This document shows positions 33,277 to 43,000 of a stretch of DNA of 64,000 nt, piece by piece. The notes beneath the pieces were generated by a model. It was given only the letters and a program-made list of their open reading frames with translations, had not been told where the DNA came from and did not search any database. Origin of the DNA: CAYMCQ01 sp964389025. GTDB lineage: Bacteria > Verrucomicrobiota > Verrucomicrobiia > Limisphaerales > CAYMCQ01. Where the stretch lies: positions 1 to 64,000 of the forward strand of contig CAYMCQ010000008.1 of the NCBI GenBank assembly GCA_964389025.1, given 5' to 3'. The position numbers and the translations under genes are program-made. Numbering within the stretch: the first letter of the stretch is position 1; each line of letters opens with the position of its first letter.

Positions 33277-34812
33277 TTACTTCATCAACGACGTGATGTG
33301 CCGGAACAAGCCGGTCGGCTCGATGAAACTCCGATGCCCCATGATGGTGCAGGCCTCCGCGCCGACGACGTTGGCGATGAAGCCCAGCACTTGCGGCGAC
33401 ACGCCCAGCGCCGCGCACGGCGACGTGATGCCCAGCACCGCGTCGCCCGCGCCGACCCGGTCCACGACACGAATGGCAAACGCAGGCACATGGAAGAAAC
33501 CCTCTTCGCGATTGTAAATCAGGCAGCCCGTCGCGCCACGGGTGACGAGAAAATTCCTGGATGAAATTTTTTGCGCGATGTTTTCTGCCACGGGTTTCAG
33601 GTCGCCGCTGACTCGGCGCGCGTCGAGGCGCACTTCCGGCTCGCCGAGTGAAACGAAATCCGCTCGCGGATATTTCGAGATCGTGTTGAAACCCCGGTTG
33701 CCGGCGTTGACCTGCGTGTTGACCGCCAGAAATTTGCTCTTGTCGCAGACGAGTTGCACCGCGCGGTCGGTCATCAAACCGTGGCCGTAATCGGCGACGA
33801 GCACCACGTCGTATTGCGGCGCGAGCCGCTCTAGCTCGCGGCAGAATTTTTCCTCGACATCCGCCGCCACGCCGTCGGCCTTCATCACATAGACCTCGAA
33901 CAATTTGGCCGCCAGATATTCCTCGAGAAACCGGCGCTTGATGATCGTCGGCGCGCCGGGCGCGCGGACGAAGTGCGGCGTGACATTCTTGTTCAGGCTG
34001 GACGAGATGAATTCCTCGCACGAATTCACCCCGCCGATGGAACTGAGCAGGCCGACGTTGTCGCAGAAATTGGAGACGTGATTCGCGATGGCCAGAACGC
34101 CGCCGGCGTATGTCTCGGTGCGGTTGTGCAGCGCGGCCAGCACCGGCTCCTTGCCGGATTTTCCCATGACGGAGCAAAACTGGTATTCGTCCACGATGCT
34201 TTCGCCGACGACGAGCACCTTGAGTTTGCGGATGGCTTGCAGATAGCCGACGACTTCCTCCGGCGTGTGCTTCGCGCGGAATTGTTCCAGAAACGTTTTT
34301 GTCTCAGACGAAAAAACGTCCATGAACTGGTTGATGAGCGTCGAGGCGCTGAAGGTCTCCTCGTCGGTCAGCACCAGTTCGCCGCCGCCGGCCTTGACGG
34401 CGTCGCCTTCCCGGTCAATTGCGTCCGTGTGATCGCGCTTGCCTCCTTCGCGCACGACGCCTTTTACGAAGTAATTTGGGCGCAGTTTCTGGATCGTCTC
34501 CACCGCCGTCGGCCATTCGTTGATGGCGACAAAATCCACGCAGACCAGCGAGGCGAGCGCCTCCGCCCGCAACCGCTCCGGGAACGCCGGACGATGCGGC
34601 CCTTTGTTGACGAACCGGTCCGGCGTGATTGTCACGACGAGCGCGTCACCCAGTTTCCGCGCCGCCTCGAGATGCTTCATGTGGCCGATGTGCAGAAGGT
34701 CAAAGACTCCGTGGCAGTGGACGACTTTTTTCCCTTTTTGGCGCAACTCGGCCAGTGTTTTAGCCAAGTCATCAATCCGTTTGATCTTGTTGGCAGCAGT
34801 TTCCATTTGCAT
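33277..34812 (-). CDS. bifunctional HldE-like adenylyltransferase-kinase, reversed domain order
   Basis: The protein (about 511 residues) has an N-terminal nucleotidyltransferase domain with KVVHCHGVFDLLHIGHMKHL (HxGH motif near residues 45-48) and a C-terminal PfkB/ribokinase domain with VLVVGESIVDEYQF near 200, YAGGVLAIANHV, and the anion-hole/catalytic VDRVGAGDAVLG near 440. In E. coli HldE the kinase comes first and the adenylyltransferase second. The pair phosphorylates and adenylylates a sugar, classically heptose-7-phosphate to ADP-heptose. Start options are ATG 34812 and ATG 34806; a longer frame upstream has cysteine-rich non-family sequence. It heads the minus-strand operon. Confidence 0.85.
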   Translation of the reverse strand: MQMETAANKIKRIDDLAKTLAELRQKGKKVVHCHGVFDLLHIGHMKHLEAARKLGDALVVTITPDRFVNKGPHRPAFPERLRAEALASLVCVDFVAINEWPTAVETIQKLRPNYFVKGVVREGGKRDHTDAIDREGDAVKAGGGELVLTDEETFSASTLINQFMDVFSSETKTFLEQFRAKHTPEEVVGYLQAIRKLKVLVVGESIVDEYQFCSVMGKSGKEPVLAALHNRTETYAGGVLAIANHVSNFCDNVGLLSSIGGVNSCEEFISSSLNKNVTPHFVRAPGAPTIIKRRFLEEYLAAKLFEVYVMKADGVAADVEEKFCRELERLAPQYDVVLVADYGHGLMTDRAVQLVCDKSKFLAVNTQVNAGNRGFNTISKYPRADFVSLGEPEVRLDARRVSGDLKPVAENIAQKISSRNFLVTRGATGCLIYNREEGFFHVPAFAIRVVDRVGAGDAVLGITSPCAALGVSPQVLGFIANVVGAEACTIMGHRSFIEPTGLFRHITSLMK

Positions 34813-34912
34813 TTTGCGAGCGGAGACTAATACGCGCGAACAGGCCGGTTGGCAAGCGCGCTTGCATTCGGACACCGCGTCCAGGAAGTTTGGTTGCAAC
34901 GGCGACTCGCCG

Positions 34913-35686
34913 CTACTGCTTGATCACCAGGCACTGGGTTTTCCACAACTCAATCACAGTTTCCGGCTTGTCAGCAAAAAACTCGTCAAACGCCTGTTTC
35001 ACCCCTGGGCAGCCTAGATTTCGGTAGTCGTGAGAGAGAATCACCGCACCTTGGACCATTCGCGGATAAAAGAATTGCAGTCCGGCTTTCGTGGATTCAT
35101 AGATGTCCCCGTCCAAATGGACCAGCGAAAAGCGAACCGGTGTTTTCGCCAATTCTCGCGCCGAATCAGGAAAGAGACCCGGATGAAAGAACACTCCGCT
35201 GAAGCCGCTTAAATACCGCTTCACCTCAGCGAGCGACGTCTTATCGAAGTCGCCCGCTTTGTGCTCGTCCAGGTCGGCGCGCACTTCTGGCATACCTTCA
35301 AAAGTGTCGAAAAGGTGCAGGGCTTTGTTCCCTTTGAGCGAGGCGATCAGCCTAGCGGTGCCCCCGCGATACACCCCAAGCTCCGCCAGTTCTCCCTCCA
35401 GTTTCCGCGTGCGCTGCACCAATTGATAAAGATTAAAAAAATCTTCCAACGGTTGGGTTGTCACATCATCACGGATGCATTCTGCGTAAAGCTCCCAAAA
35501 TCTCCGGTCTGACTCGATCGCGTGGTTTCGAATCATTTTCAATCGGCAGAGCCATCCGGGATGGCGCAGGGCAAGGAAGCGAAACACCACTTTAGCTGCC
35601 GGATTCAAATTCAAGATTCTCATAATTATCGGGCCGATAGGCCACCGCTCCATATCCGGGTCGTTAATCCGTTTGTTGCTTGGCAC
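34913..35686 (-). CDS. TylF/MycF-type O-methyltransferase
   Basis: SAM-dependent methyltransferase of the macrocin/mycinamicin O-methyltransferase family, which methylates sugar hydroxyls. The 257 residues contain the family motif ELGVYRGGTARLIAS, HLFDTFEGMP, FHPGLFPDSA and the metal-binding stretch FSLVHLDGDIYESTKAGLQF, with SHDYRNLGCPGVKQAFDEFF near the end. TylF enzymes need Mg2+, and the two Asp in HLDGDIYEST fit that. ATGs inside the first 22 residues make the exact start uncertain. Confidence 0.88.
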   Translation of the reverse strand: MPSNKRINDPDMERWPIGPIIMRILNLNPAAKVVFRFLALRHPGWLCRLKMIRNHAIESDRRFWELYAECIRDDVTTQPLEDFFNLYQLVQRTRKLEGELAELGVYRGGTARLIASLKGNKALHLFDTFEGMPEVRADLDEHKAGDFDKTSLAEVKRYLSGFSGVFFHPGLFPDSARELAKTPVRFSLVHLDGDIYESTKAGLQFFYPRMVQGAVILSHDYRNLGCPGVKQAFDEFFADKPETVIELWKTQCLVIKQ

Positions 35687-35806
35687 CAGTTTCCAGCTTC
35701 TTTTTTTAAGAGCCGAAATTTATACGCACCAACCTGCCGCTTGGCAAGCGCGCTTGCGTTTGCACCGGCCTCACGGCATTTTGCCTAGAATGTTTGATTC
35801 ACGCCG

Positions 35807-36760
35807 ATGAGCGACCCCGTCATTTCAGCGATAGTCCCGAATTACAACCACGCGCAATATCTGCCGCGCTCGCTCGGGGCGCTGTTGAACCAGCCGCTCC
35901 TGCCGTGCGAAATCATCGTGGTGGACGATTGCTCGACGGACAACAGCCTTGAGGTTTTGAATGAGTTTGCGCGCAGGCATCCGATCATCCGCGTGCTGCC
36001 GAACGAAAAGAACATGGGCTGCAACGCAAGCATGAACCGCGCGATGGAACAGGCGCGCGGCGATTACGTGCTGTTCACGGCGGCGGACGATGAGGTCCGC
36101 CCCGGAGTTTTCGAGCACGCCACGCGGATGTTGCGCGCGCATCCTGAAGCGGGGCTTTGCAGCGGCATCAGCGAATGGCGTTGCGTGAAGACCGGCCTCA
36201 CATGGCTCAACGGAGGCGGAATGCCGGACAAACCCTGCTACCTTTCACCGGACGACATGATCGCATTGGGCAGGCGCGGCAGGCTCGCGATCAACAACCA
36301 AAGCGCGGTCTATAAAAAATCCGCGCTGATGGAAGCCGGCGGATGGATTCCGGATTTGCACTGGTTCTCGGACTGGTTTGCCGATTGCGCCGTCGGCTTT
36401 CGTTACGGCATGTGCTTCGTCCCGGAGATCACTTCGAATTTTTATCTGCATCCGACATCCTATTTCAACGCCACGTCGGGCGCCCATGCCGAGCGGCGTG
36501 TCGTGCTGGCGCGAATCCTCGACTATCTGCAAAGCGACCGGTTTGCTGATATTGCGCCGCTGGTTCGTCAGAGTGGATTCATGGGCGGGTTCGGCTGGCA
36601 GATGATGCGCGTGATTTTGAGCCGCCGAAAATACTGGAGCTTTCTTTCGCCTGCGTTTGTCTGGCAGGCGGGGAAAAGGTCGGCGGAAGTCATCGGCAGA
36701 AAATGTTTTCCGAACTGGCTGGCGCGATTTGTCCTGAAAAAGTTTTACGGGCGTGGTTGA
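35807..36760 (+). CDS. glycosyltransferase family 2 (paralogue of 24629-25606)
   Basis: GT2 transferase of 317 residues with AIVPNYNHAQYLPRSLGALL, IIVVDDCSTDNSLEVLNEFA and FTAADDEVRPGVFEHA. Full-length similarity to the GT2 at 24629-25606 (same motifs, same C-terminal block) shows a duplication within this locus. It is divergent from the TylF-like gene, with 120 bp between the two starts, a place for back-to-back promoters, though I could not define the elements. Donor and acceptor unknown. Confidence 0.88.
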   Translation: MSDPVISAIVPNYNHAQYLPRSLGALLNQPLLPCEIIVVDDCSTDNSLEVLNEFARRHPIIRVLPNEKNMGCNASMNRAMEQARGDYVLFTAADDEVRPGVFEHATRMLRAHPEAGLCSGISEWRCVKTGLTWLNGGGMPDKPCYLSPDDMIALGRRGRLAINNQSAVYKKSALMEAGGWIPDLHWFSDWFADCAVGFRYGMCFVPEITSNFYLHPTSYFNATSGAHAERRVVLARILDYLQSDRFADIAPLVRQSGFMGGFGWQMMRVILSRRKYWSFLSPAFVWQAGKRSAEVIGRKCFPNWLARFVLKKFYGRG

Positions 36761-36882
36761 GAAGGAAGCGCGGCGTTCACGCCGCCTTGCCAGATGGCAT
36801 TGCTTTAAACGCAGCCATCATTGGAGCTTATAGCAGTTTCAAAAAATCTGTAGCCACTTGGACGGCTTGGGTTGACCGAACT

Positions 36883-36980
36883 GCGCGCCAGCGTCTTGGA
36901 CTGCGGCAGCCCTCTGCCGCTTTGCGTGGGAAGACAAGCGGTGGAACAGCGGCAGAGGGCTGCCGCACTCCAAAACCTCG
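36883..36980. repeat. palindromic repeat family D, copy 2
   Basis: Arms GACTGCGGCAGCCCTCTGCC and the complement of GGCAGAGGGCTGCCGCACTC surround about 25 bp. Flanked by CGCCAGCGTCTTGGA and CCAAAACC. It is the inverse-oriented relative of 20647-20745. It lies between the GT2 stop and the C-terminus of the LamG gene. Confidence 0.85.
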
Positions 36981-37036
36981 CGGAATTTTCCGTCCAAGCT
37001 TTCAAATCACGGCCCCAGTTTTCTCGAAACCGCTCC

Positions 37037-40000
37037 CTATTCCCCAAAGTAAACCCGCCCGCTTTGATTCGTTCCCGGGAAAAATCCAGACCCTGAATTA
37101 TCTTTTTGCGAAACTGCTCCCTTGAATGAAATGGTTCCGCCGCTGGCAGGGTCGGTGGCCTTGCCTTTGAACAATCCCGTCGGCAAAGCGAGCGTCAGAG
37201 AAAGTCCGTTGCTGCTCAGGTTCGTGACTTTGTTGTCGGTGCCAAGAGCAACGTCGTTGCTGAAACTTTGGGACAGATTTCCGCCGGTAAAGAGAATGGT
37301 GGCGACCCCGAAATTCAGCACCCGATTGCCGGGAAGCGGCGGGGTGTAGAATGAGCCGGCAACGGTTGTCTCATTGGTGAAACCAGCGGCGTAAAGTTTT
37401 GCCAGCGGGTTCGCCTTCTTGATCCAGCTCATGTCGCCTGAAAATTCTTTGATGCCGCTGTTGGTGAAAGTCGCCCAACTGAGAACAGAGCCGCTTCCTT
37501 TGTAGCTCGAAACGTAAAACGGCCATTGCCCATTCTTCGAGAGCGAAGTCTTTTGTGAAACTTTCGTTCCGTCTCCCAAAGTTCCTTTCAACGAAATTTT
37601 TCCACCAGCATTAACCATGACCGTTCCAAAACCGTCGCCGCCGGGACTCTCTGCTGAATCGGGATTCCCCGGAATGTTCATCGTGTATCTGCCGGCTTGC
37701 GGCGCGGGATTCGTCACCGCGTCAAACAGCGCCTTATCAGCGGTCAAATCCGCCGACCAGATTCCGTCGGTGACGCGACCGGTGATCTGGTCTTTGCCGG
37801 AAAAATCGAGGCTCAGTTCAATCGTCAGCGGACTCAAACCCGTCCGGGCAATCGAGTTCACCGCCTTGCCGTCTGCGTTGAACAAGCCTGAAGACGAATA
37901 TTTTTTTCCAGCCAGTTGAAGCTTCGCGCTGAAAGTTCCTTTGGTGGTGGTCTTGGCTGTGAAGAAGCCGGAGCTTTCGTGGCTCACCCCGTTGGTGTCG
38001 TAAAACAACCCGTTGTAAACCGCCTTGGTAAAATCAACGTCCACCGTCAATGCAGCCGCGTCGCTCGTGGCGCTCCCCGCGCTATTGGCGACGACCACGC
38101 TGTAGCCGCCGCTGTCGGAAAACAAGACGTTGGCCAATGTCAAAGCGGCAGTTTGCGCCCCTGAAATTTTGCCGCCGTCAACCAGATCAGCCGTTCCCTT
38201 TCTCCACTGGTAAGTGAGAAAATTCCCGGAAGCCACAACGTTGAAAGTGACGGTTGCTCCCGCGTTGTTCGTCTGGCTTTGCGGTTGCGTGATGATCGTT
38301 GGAGGGATGACAACTGTGAGCGCGGCCGGCGCGCTGGTGATGCTCCCGGCGACATTGGCCACAACCACATCGTAGGTTGCGGCATCGCCGGATGAGACCG
38401 CTGAAAGATTCAACTCGCTGCCGGTCGCGCCGGAAACATTCCCGCCGTCCGACAAATTGTTTCCGTTCTTCCGCCATTGATAACCGAACGGCGACGTGCC
38501 GGTGACCGACACGCTGAAAGTTGCAGTTGTCCCGGCATTGTTCGTTCGACTTGCAGGTTGTGACGTGATGGCCGGCGGGACTAGAACCGTGAGCGCCGCC
38601 GGCGCGCTGGTGATGCTTCCGGCTGCGTTGGCAACAATCACATCGTAGGTTGCGGCATCGCCTGATGAAACCGGTGAAAGATTCAACGCGCTGCCGGTCG
38701 CGCCGGAAATATTTCCGCCGTCGGATAAATCGCTCCCGTTCTTCCGCCATTGATAACTCAACGGTTGTATGCCGCCCGCCTGCACCGCAAACGTCGCCAC
38801 CCCGCCGGCCAGCACCGTCTGATTGGTCGGCTGCGCAGTGATGAACGGCGCGAGGTTGGTTTCGCATTTCCCCGAACCTCCCGCGTTGTAGATGGATTGG
38901 ATTTCAGAAGCGGAAAGCGCCCGGTTGTAAACGCTCACTTCGTCAATGGACCCGAAAAAGCTGGTGCCATAATCCCCGCCCCGCGCGCCAATCGCCATCG
39001 GGCCATTGAACACAAACCCAGGGTCGTAAGGCCCAACCGACTCGGCCACACCGTCCACATAGAAAAACACATTGGCACCGGATTTCGTCACCGCCACATG
39101 ATGAAAGGTATTGGTGTCGGTGATCACTGTAGTTGAAAAGACACCGCTGACGCCGATCTTGGAGAGAAGAAGCCTCCCGTCATCCCACAAGCCCAGACCA
39201 TAGCCTCCGTTTGGGCCGGAAAACATGGTGCCGTTCAATTGCGGTCCCTGTGTGGCCCGGCTGGGACTGGCGCGTTTGATCCAGGTTTCAATCGTAAAGT
39301 TTTGCAATTGCAGATTGGCGGGGTTGCCGATGTCAACACCATCGCCGTTGCCGTCAAAGACAAATCCCTGGCCGACGCGGCCCGGCCCAAACGTCGCATT
39401 TCCAACATTCGTTCCGTTGTTGCCACTAACCTGATCCATGGCGTTATTCTGCCCTCTCCACCAACTGACCAAGCCCGACGGCGGTGTGACGCACGGCGGA
39501 GGCGGATTGACCGTCAGCACCGCGTTGGAACTTGTCACGCTGCCAAGGACGTTGGTCACCACGACGGCGTAACTGCCTGCCTGACTGAATTGCACATTCA
39601 TCAGCGGCAGCGAACTCGTGGTCGCCCCGGCAAGATTGGTTCCGTTGAAGCTCCACTGGTAACTCAAAGGCTGCGTGCCCGTGGCGGTCACATTGAAGGT
39701 TGCGCTTTCTCCCACCACCGCCATTGTGTTCTGCGGCTGCGCTGCTATCGCCGGAGGAATAGCGCACTTACCCGAACCGCCGGCATTGTAGATGGACTGG
39801 ATTTCACCGATCGAGAGCGCGCGGTTGTAAATGCTCACTTCGTCAATGGATCCGAAAAAGCTGCCAGCATAATCGCCGCCTCGTGCGCCGACCGCCATCG
39901 GACCATTAAATGCAAACCCAGGATCATAAGGCCCCACCGATTCAGCCACTCCGTCCACATAGAGCACTACATTGTTTCCGGACTTCGTCACCGCCACATG

Positions 40001-43000
40001 GTGAAAGGTATTGATGTCCGTGATCGTAAGGGTTGAAAAAACCGCACTGATGCCTACCTTGGAGAGGAAGATTCTCCCGTCATCCCACAGGCCAAAAGCA
40101 TAACCCTCTCCCGGGCCGGCAAACATGGTGCCGTTCAAGGACGCGCCTTGGGTGGCGCGGCTGGCATTGGCGCGTTTGATCCAGGTTTCGATGGTGAAGT
40201 TTTGCAGTTGCAAATTGGGGGGATTCCCGACGTTAACGCCATCACCGTTTCCGTCAAACACAAATCCCTGACCGACACGCGCTGCGCCGAAGGTCGTATT
40301 CCCGGCCAGCGTGCCGTTGTTGGTTCCGGACGAGTCCAATGCATTGTTTTCTCCTTTCCACCAACCCACCAATCCCGAGGGCGGGGTGGCGCACGGCGGC
40401 GGCGGGTTGACCGTCAACACCGCGTTGCTGCTGGTCGCGGTGTCGGCGACATTGGAAACGACCACCGAATAAGTGCCCGCATTGGCGAACTGAACATTCG
40501 TCAATACCAGCGACGATGCCGTCGCCCCGGCAATGTTCGTTCCACCCATACGCCACTGGTAACTCAAAGGCTGCGTGCCCGTGGCGGTCACGTTGAAGGT
40601 TGCGCTTTCTCCCACCACTACCGTCTTGTTCTGTGGCTGTGTCGTGATTAAAGGCGGAACCACAACCACGCACTTCCCAGCACTGCCCGCATTGTAGATG
40701 GATTGGATTTCGTTGGTCGAGAGCGCGCGGTTGTAAACGCTCACTTCGTCAATGGACCCGAAAAAGCTGGTGCCATAATCCCCGCCCCGCGCGCCAATCG
40801 CCATCGGGCCATTGAACACAAACCCAGGGTCGTAAGGCCCAACCGACTCGGCCACACCGTCCACATAGAAAAACACATTGGCACCGGATTTCGTCACCGC
40901 CACATGATGAAAGGTATTGGTGTCGGTGATCACTGTAGTTGAAAAGACACCGCTGACGCCGATCTTGGAGAGAAGAAGCCTCCCGTCATCCCACAAGCCC
41001 AGACCATAGCCTCCGTTTGGGCCGGAAAACATGGTGCCGTTCAATTGCGGTCCCTGTGTGGCCCGGCTGGGACTGGCGCGTTTGATCCAGGTTTCAATCG
41101 TAAAGTTTTGCAATTGCAGATTGGCGGGGTTGCCGATGTCAACACCATCGCCGTTGCCGTCAAAGACAAATCCCTGGCCGACGCGACCCGGCCCGAACGC
41201 CGCATTTCCAACATTCGTTCCGTTGTTGCCACTAATCTGATCCATGGCGTTATTCTGCCCCCGCCACCAACTGACCAATCCCGACGGCGGCGTGACGCAC
41301 GGCGGCGGCGGCGGCGGCGCGCATTTGCCCGCGCTGCCCGCATTGTAGATGGCCTGGACATCGTTTGTGGAGAGCGCCCGGTTGTAAATCGAGACCTCGT
41401 CAATCTTTCCCTTAAAGAATGCAGACACACTCGGCGTCGGGTGCTTGCCGATTCTCAACGGCTGATCATTGGAAAGATTGCCGGGTTCCACTGTCGGGTT
41501 GAAAGTCAGAACCTCAACGCCGTCCACGTAATAATGACCGCCCGTAGTCGAGTTCCGGACAATCGTCACGGCTACGTGGTGGAAAAGCCCATCGCGAAGA
41601 TCCGGGCCGGCCGCGCCAAAAGAGGTGCCGGGGTCGTCGATTGAATCGGAAATCCGGCATTCCAGGCGGCCGCCGATCACCGCAACCTCGTAACCGATCC
41701 CCTGTGAAGTGTTCGGCGCATTTCGTTTGTCCACAATCGTCATGACGTCAAAACTCGTCGAGGACACCTGCGGCTGTATCCAGGCCTCGATGGAGAAGTC
41801 CTGGCCCGGGCCGAAATTGAGCGAAGGAGCATCGGCAACGACGACGTGGTCGTCCACTCCGTCCAAGTTGAACGTCTGGCCGACTTTGCCGTTGGTGAAG
41901 GTGATGCCGCCGGTGAGTGTGCCGTTGTTGGTCCCGACCGAGTCCAGGGCATTGTTTTCCGCTTTCCACCAACTGACCAAGCCCGACGGCGGCGTGACGC
42001 ACGGCGGCGGCACGCACTTGCCCGAACTGCTCGCATTGTAGATGGATTGGATTTCCGCCTCCGACAAAGCGCGATTGTAGAGGCTGACTTCGTCAATGAC
42101 GCCCCTCAGAAAATCTCCCGTTGACTTCCCGCCGATTGTCACCGGCAGAGCGTTGACCGCGTTGCTGAAATTTGCCACCACTGCCAGAGTCTTCACCAAC
42201 TGCCCGTCAATGAACGTTCGCATTTCCACGTGTGTCGCGTCCGATTGCCGGAATGTAGCCGCCAGATGATGAAACGCACCCGCCGTCGGCACCGGCAGAT
42301 ATGCGGAAAATTCATGCCCTCCACCCACCGTCGGGTCGTTGAAGGACAACTGCACTCCGCGCGAACCGGCGTGCTCGACTTGGACGGTGAAGTTGATCGG
42401 GCCGTTGTTAAATCCACCAAGATCCGTTTTCGCCACAAGGTCGTAATAAGACCCGCTCGAACCCAGGTCGTTATACCAGAATTCCACCGTTACTGCGTTG
42501 CTGAAATTCAGTGACGGATGATGGGGAACGCGCATGTAGCTGTTCACGCCATCGAAGAGAAAGCCCTGGCCTACACGCCCGTTGGTGAACGTCACGTTGT
42601 TGACGAATTCGCCGTTGTTTCCGCCGATGTGATCCAGAGCGTTTCCCTCGCCCCGCCACCAACTGACCAGACCCGAAGGCGGTGTGACGCACGGCGGCGG
42701 CGGCGCACATTTACCCGCGCTGCCGGCGTTGTAGATGGATTGGATTTCACCAGCGGTTAGAGGCCGATTGTAAACACTCACCTCGTCAACCACTCCCAAA
42801 AAGCTGTTTGCCAGATTATCACCACGCGCACCGACGGCGGCTGGCGTTGTAAAAGTAAAGGTCACAACATAGGGAGCCGCCGGGTAAGCCACTCCCTCGA
42901 GATAGAACACCACGTTCGTTCCAGATTTGGTCACAGCCAAATGATGCCAATTGGTGTCCGTGATCTGAAAGCTGCTGGGGACGCTGCTGGCGTTGTTCTT

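Noticed and set aside
38922..41185. Assembly artefact as explanation for the identical LamG segments
   Set aside because: Flanking sequences differ on both sides and the reading frame is intact throughout, so a real duplication is more likely, although only long reads can settle it.
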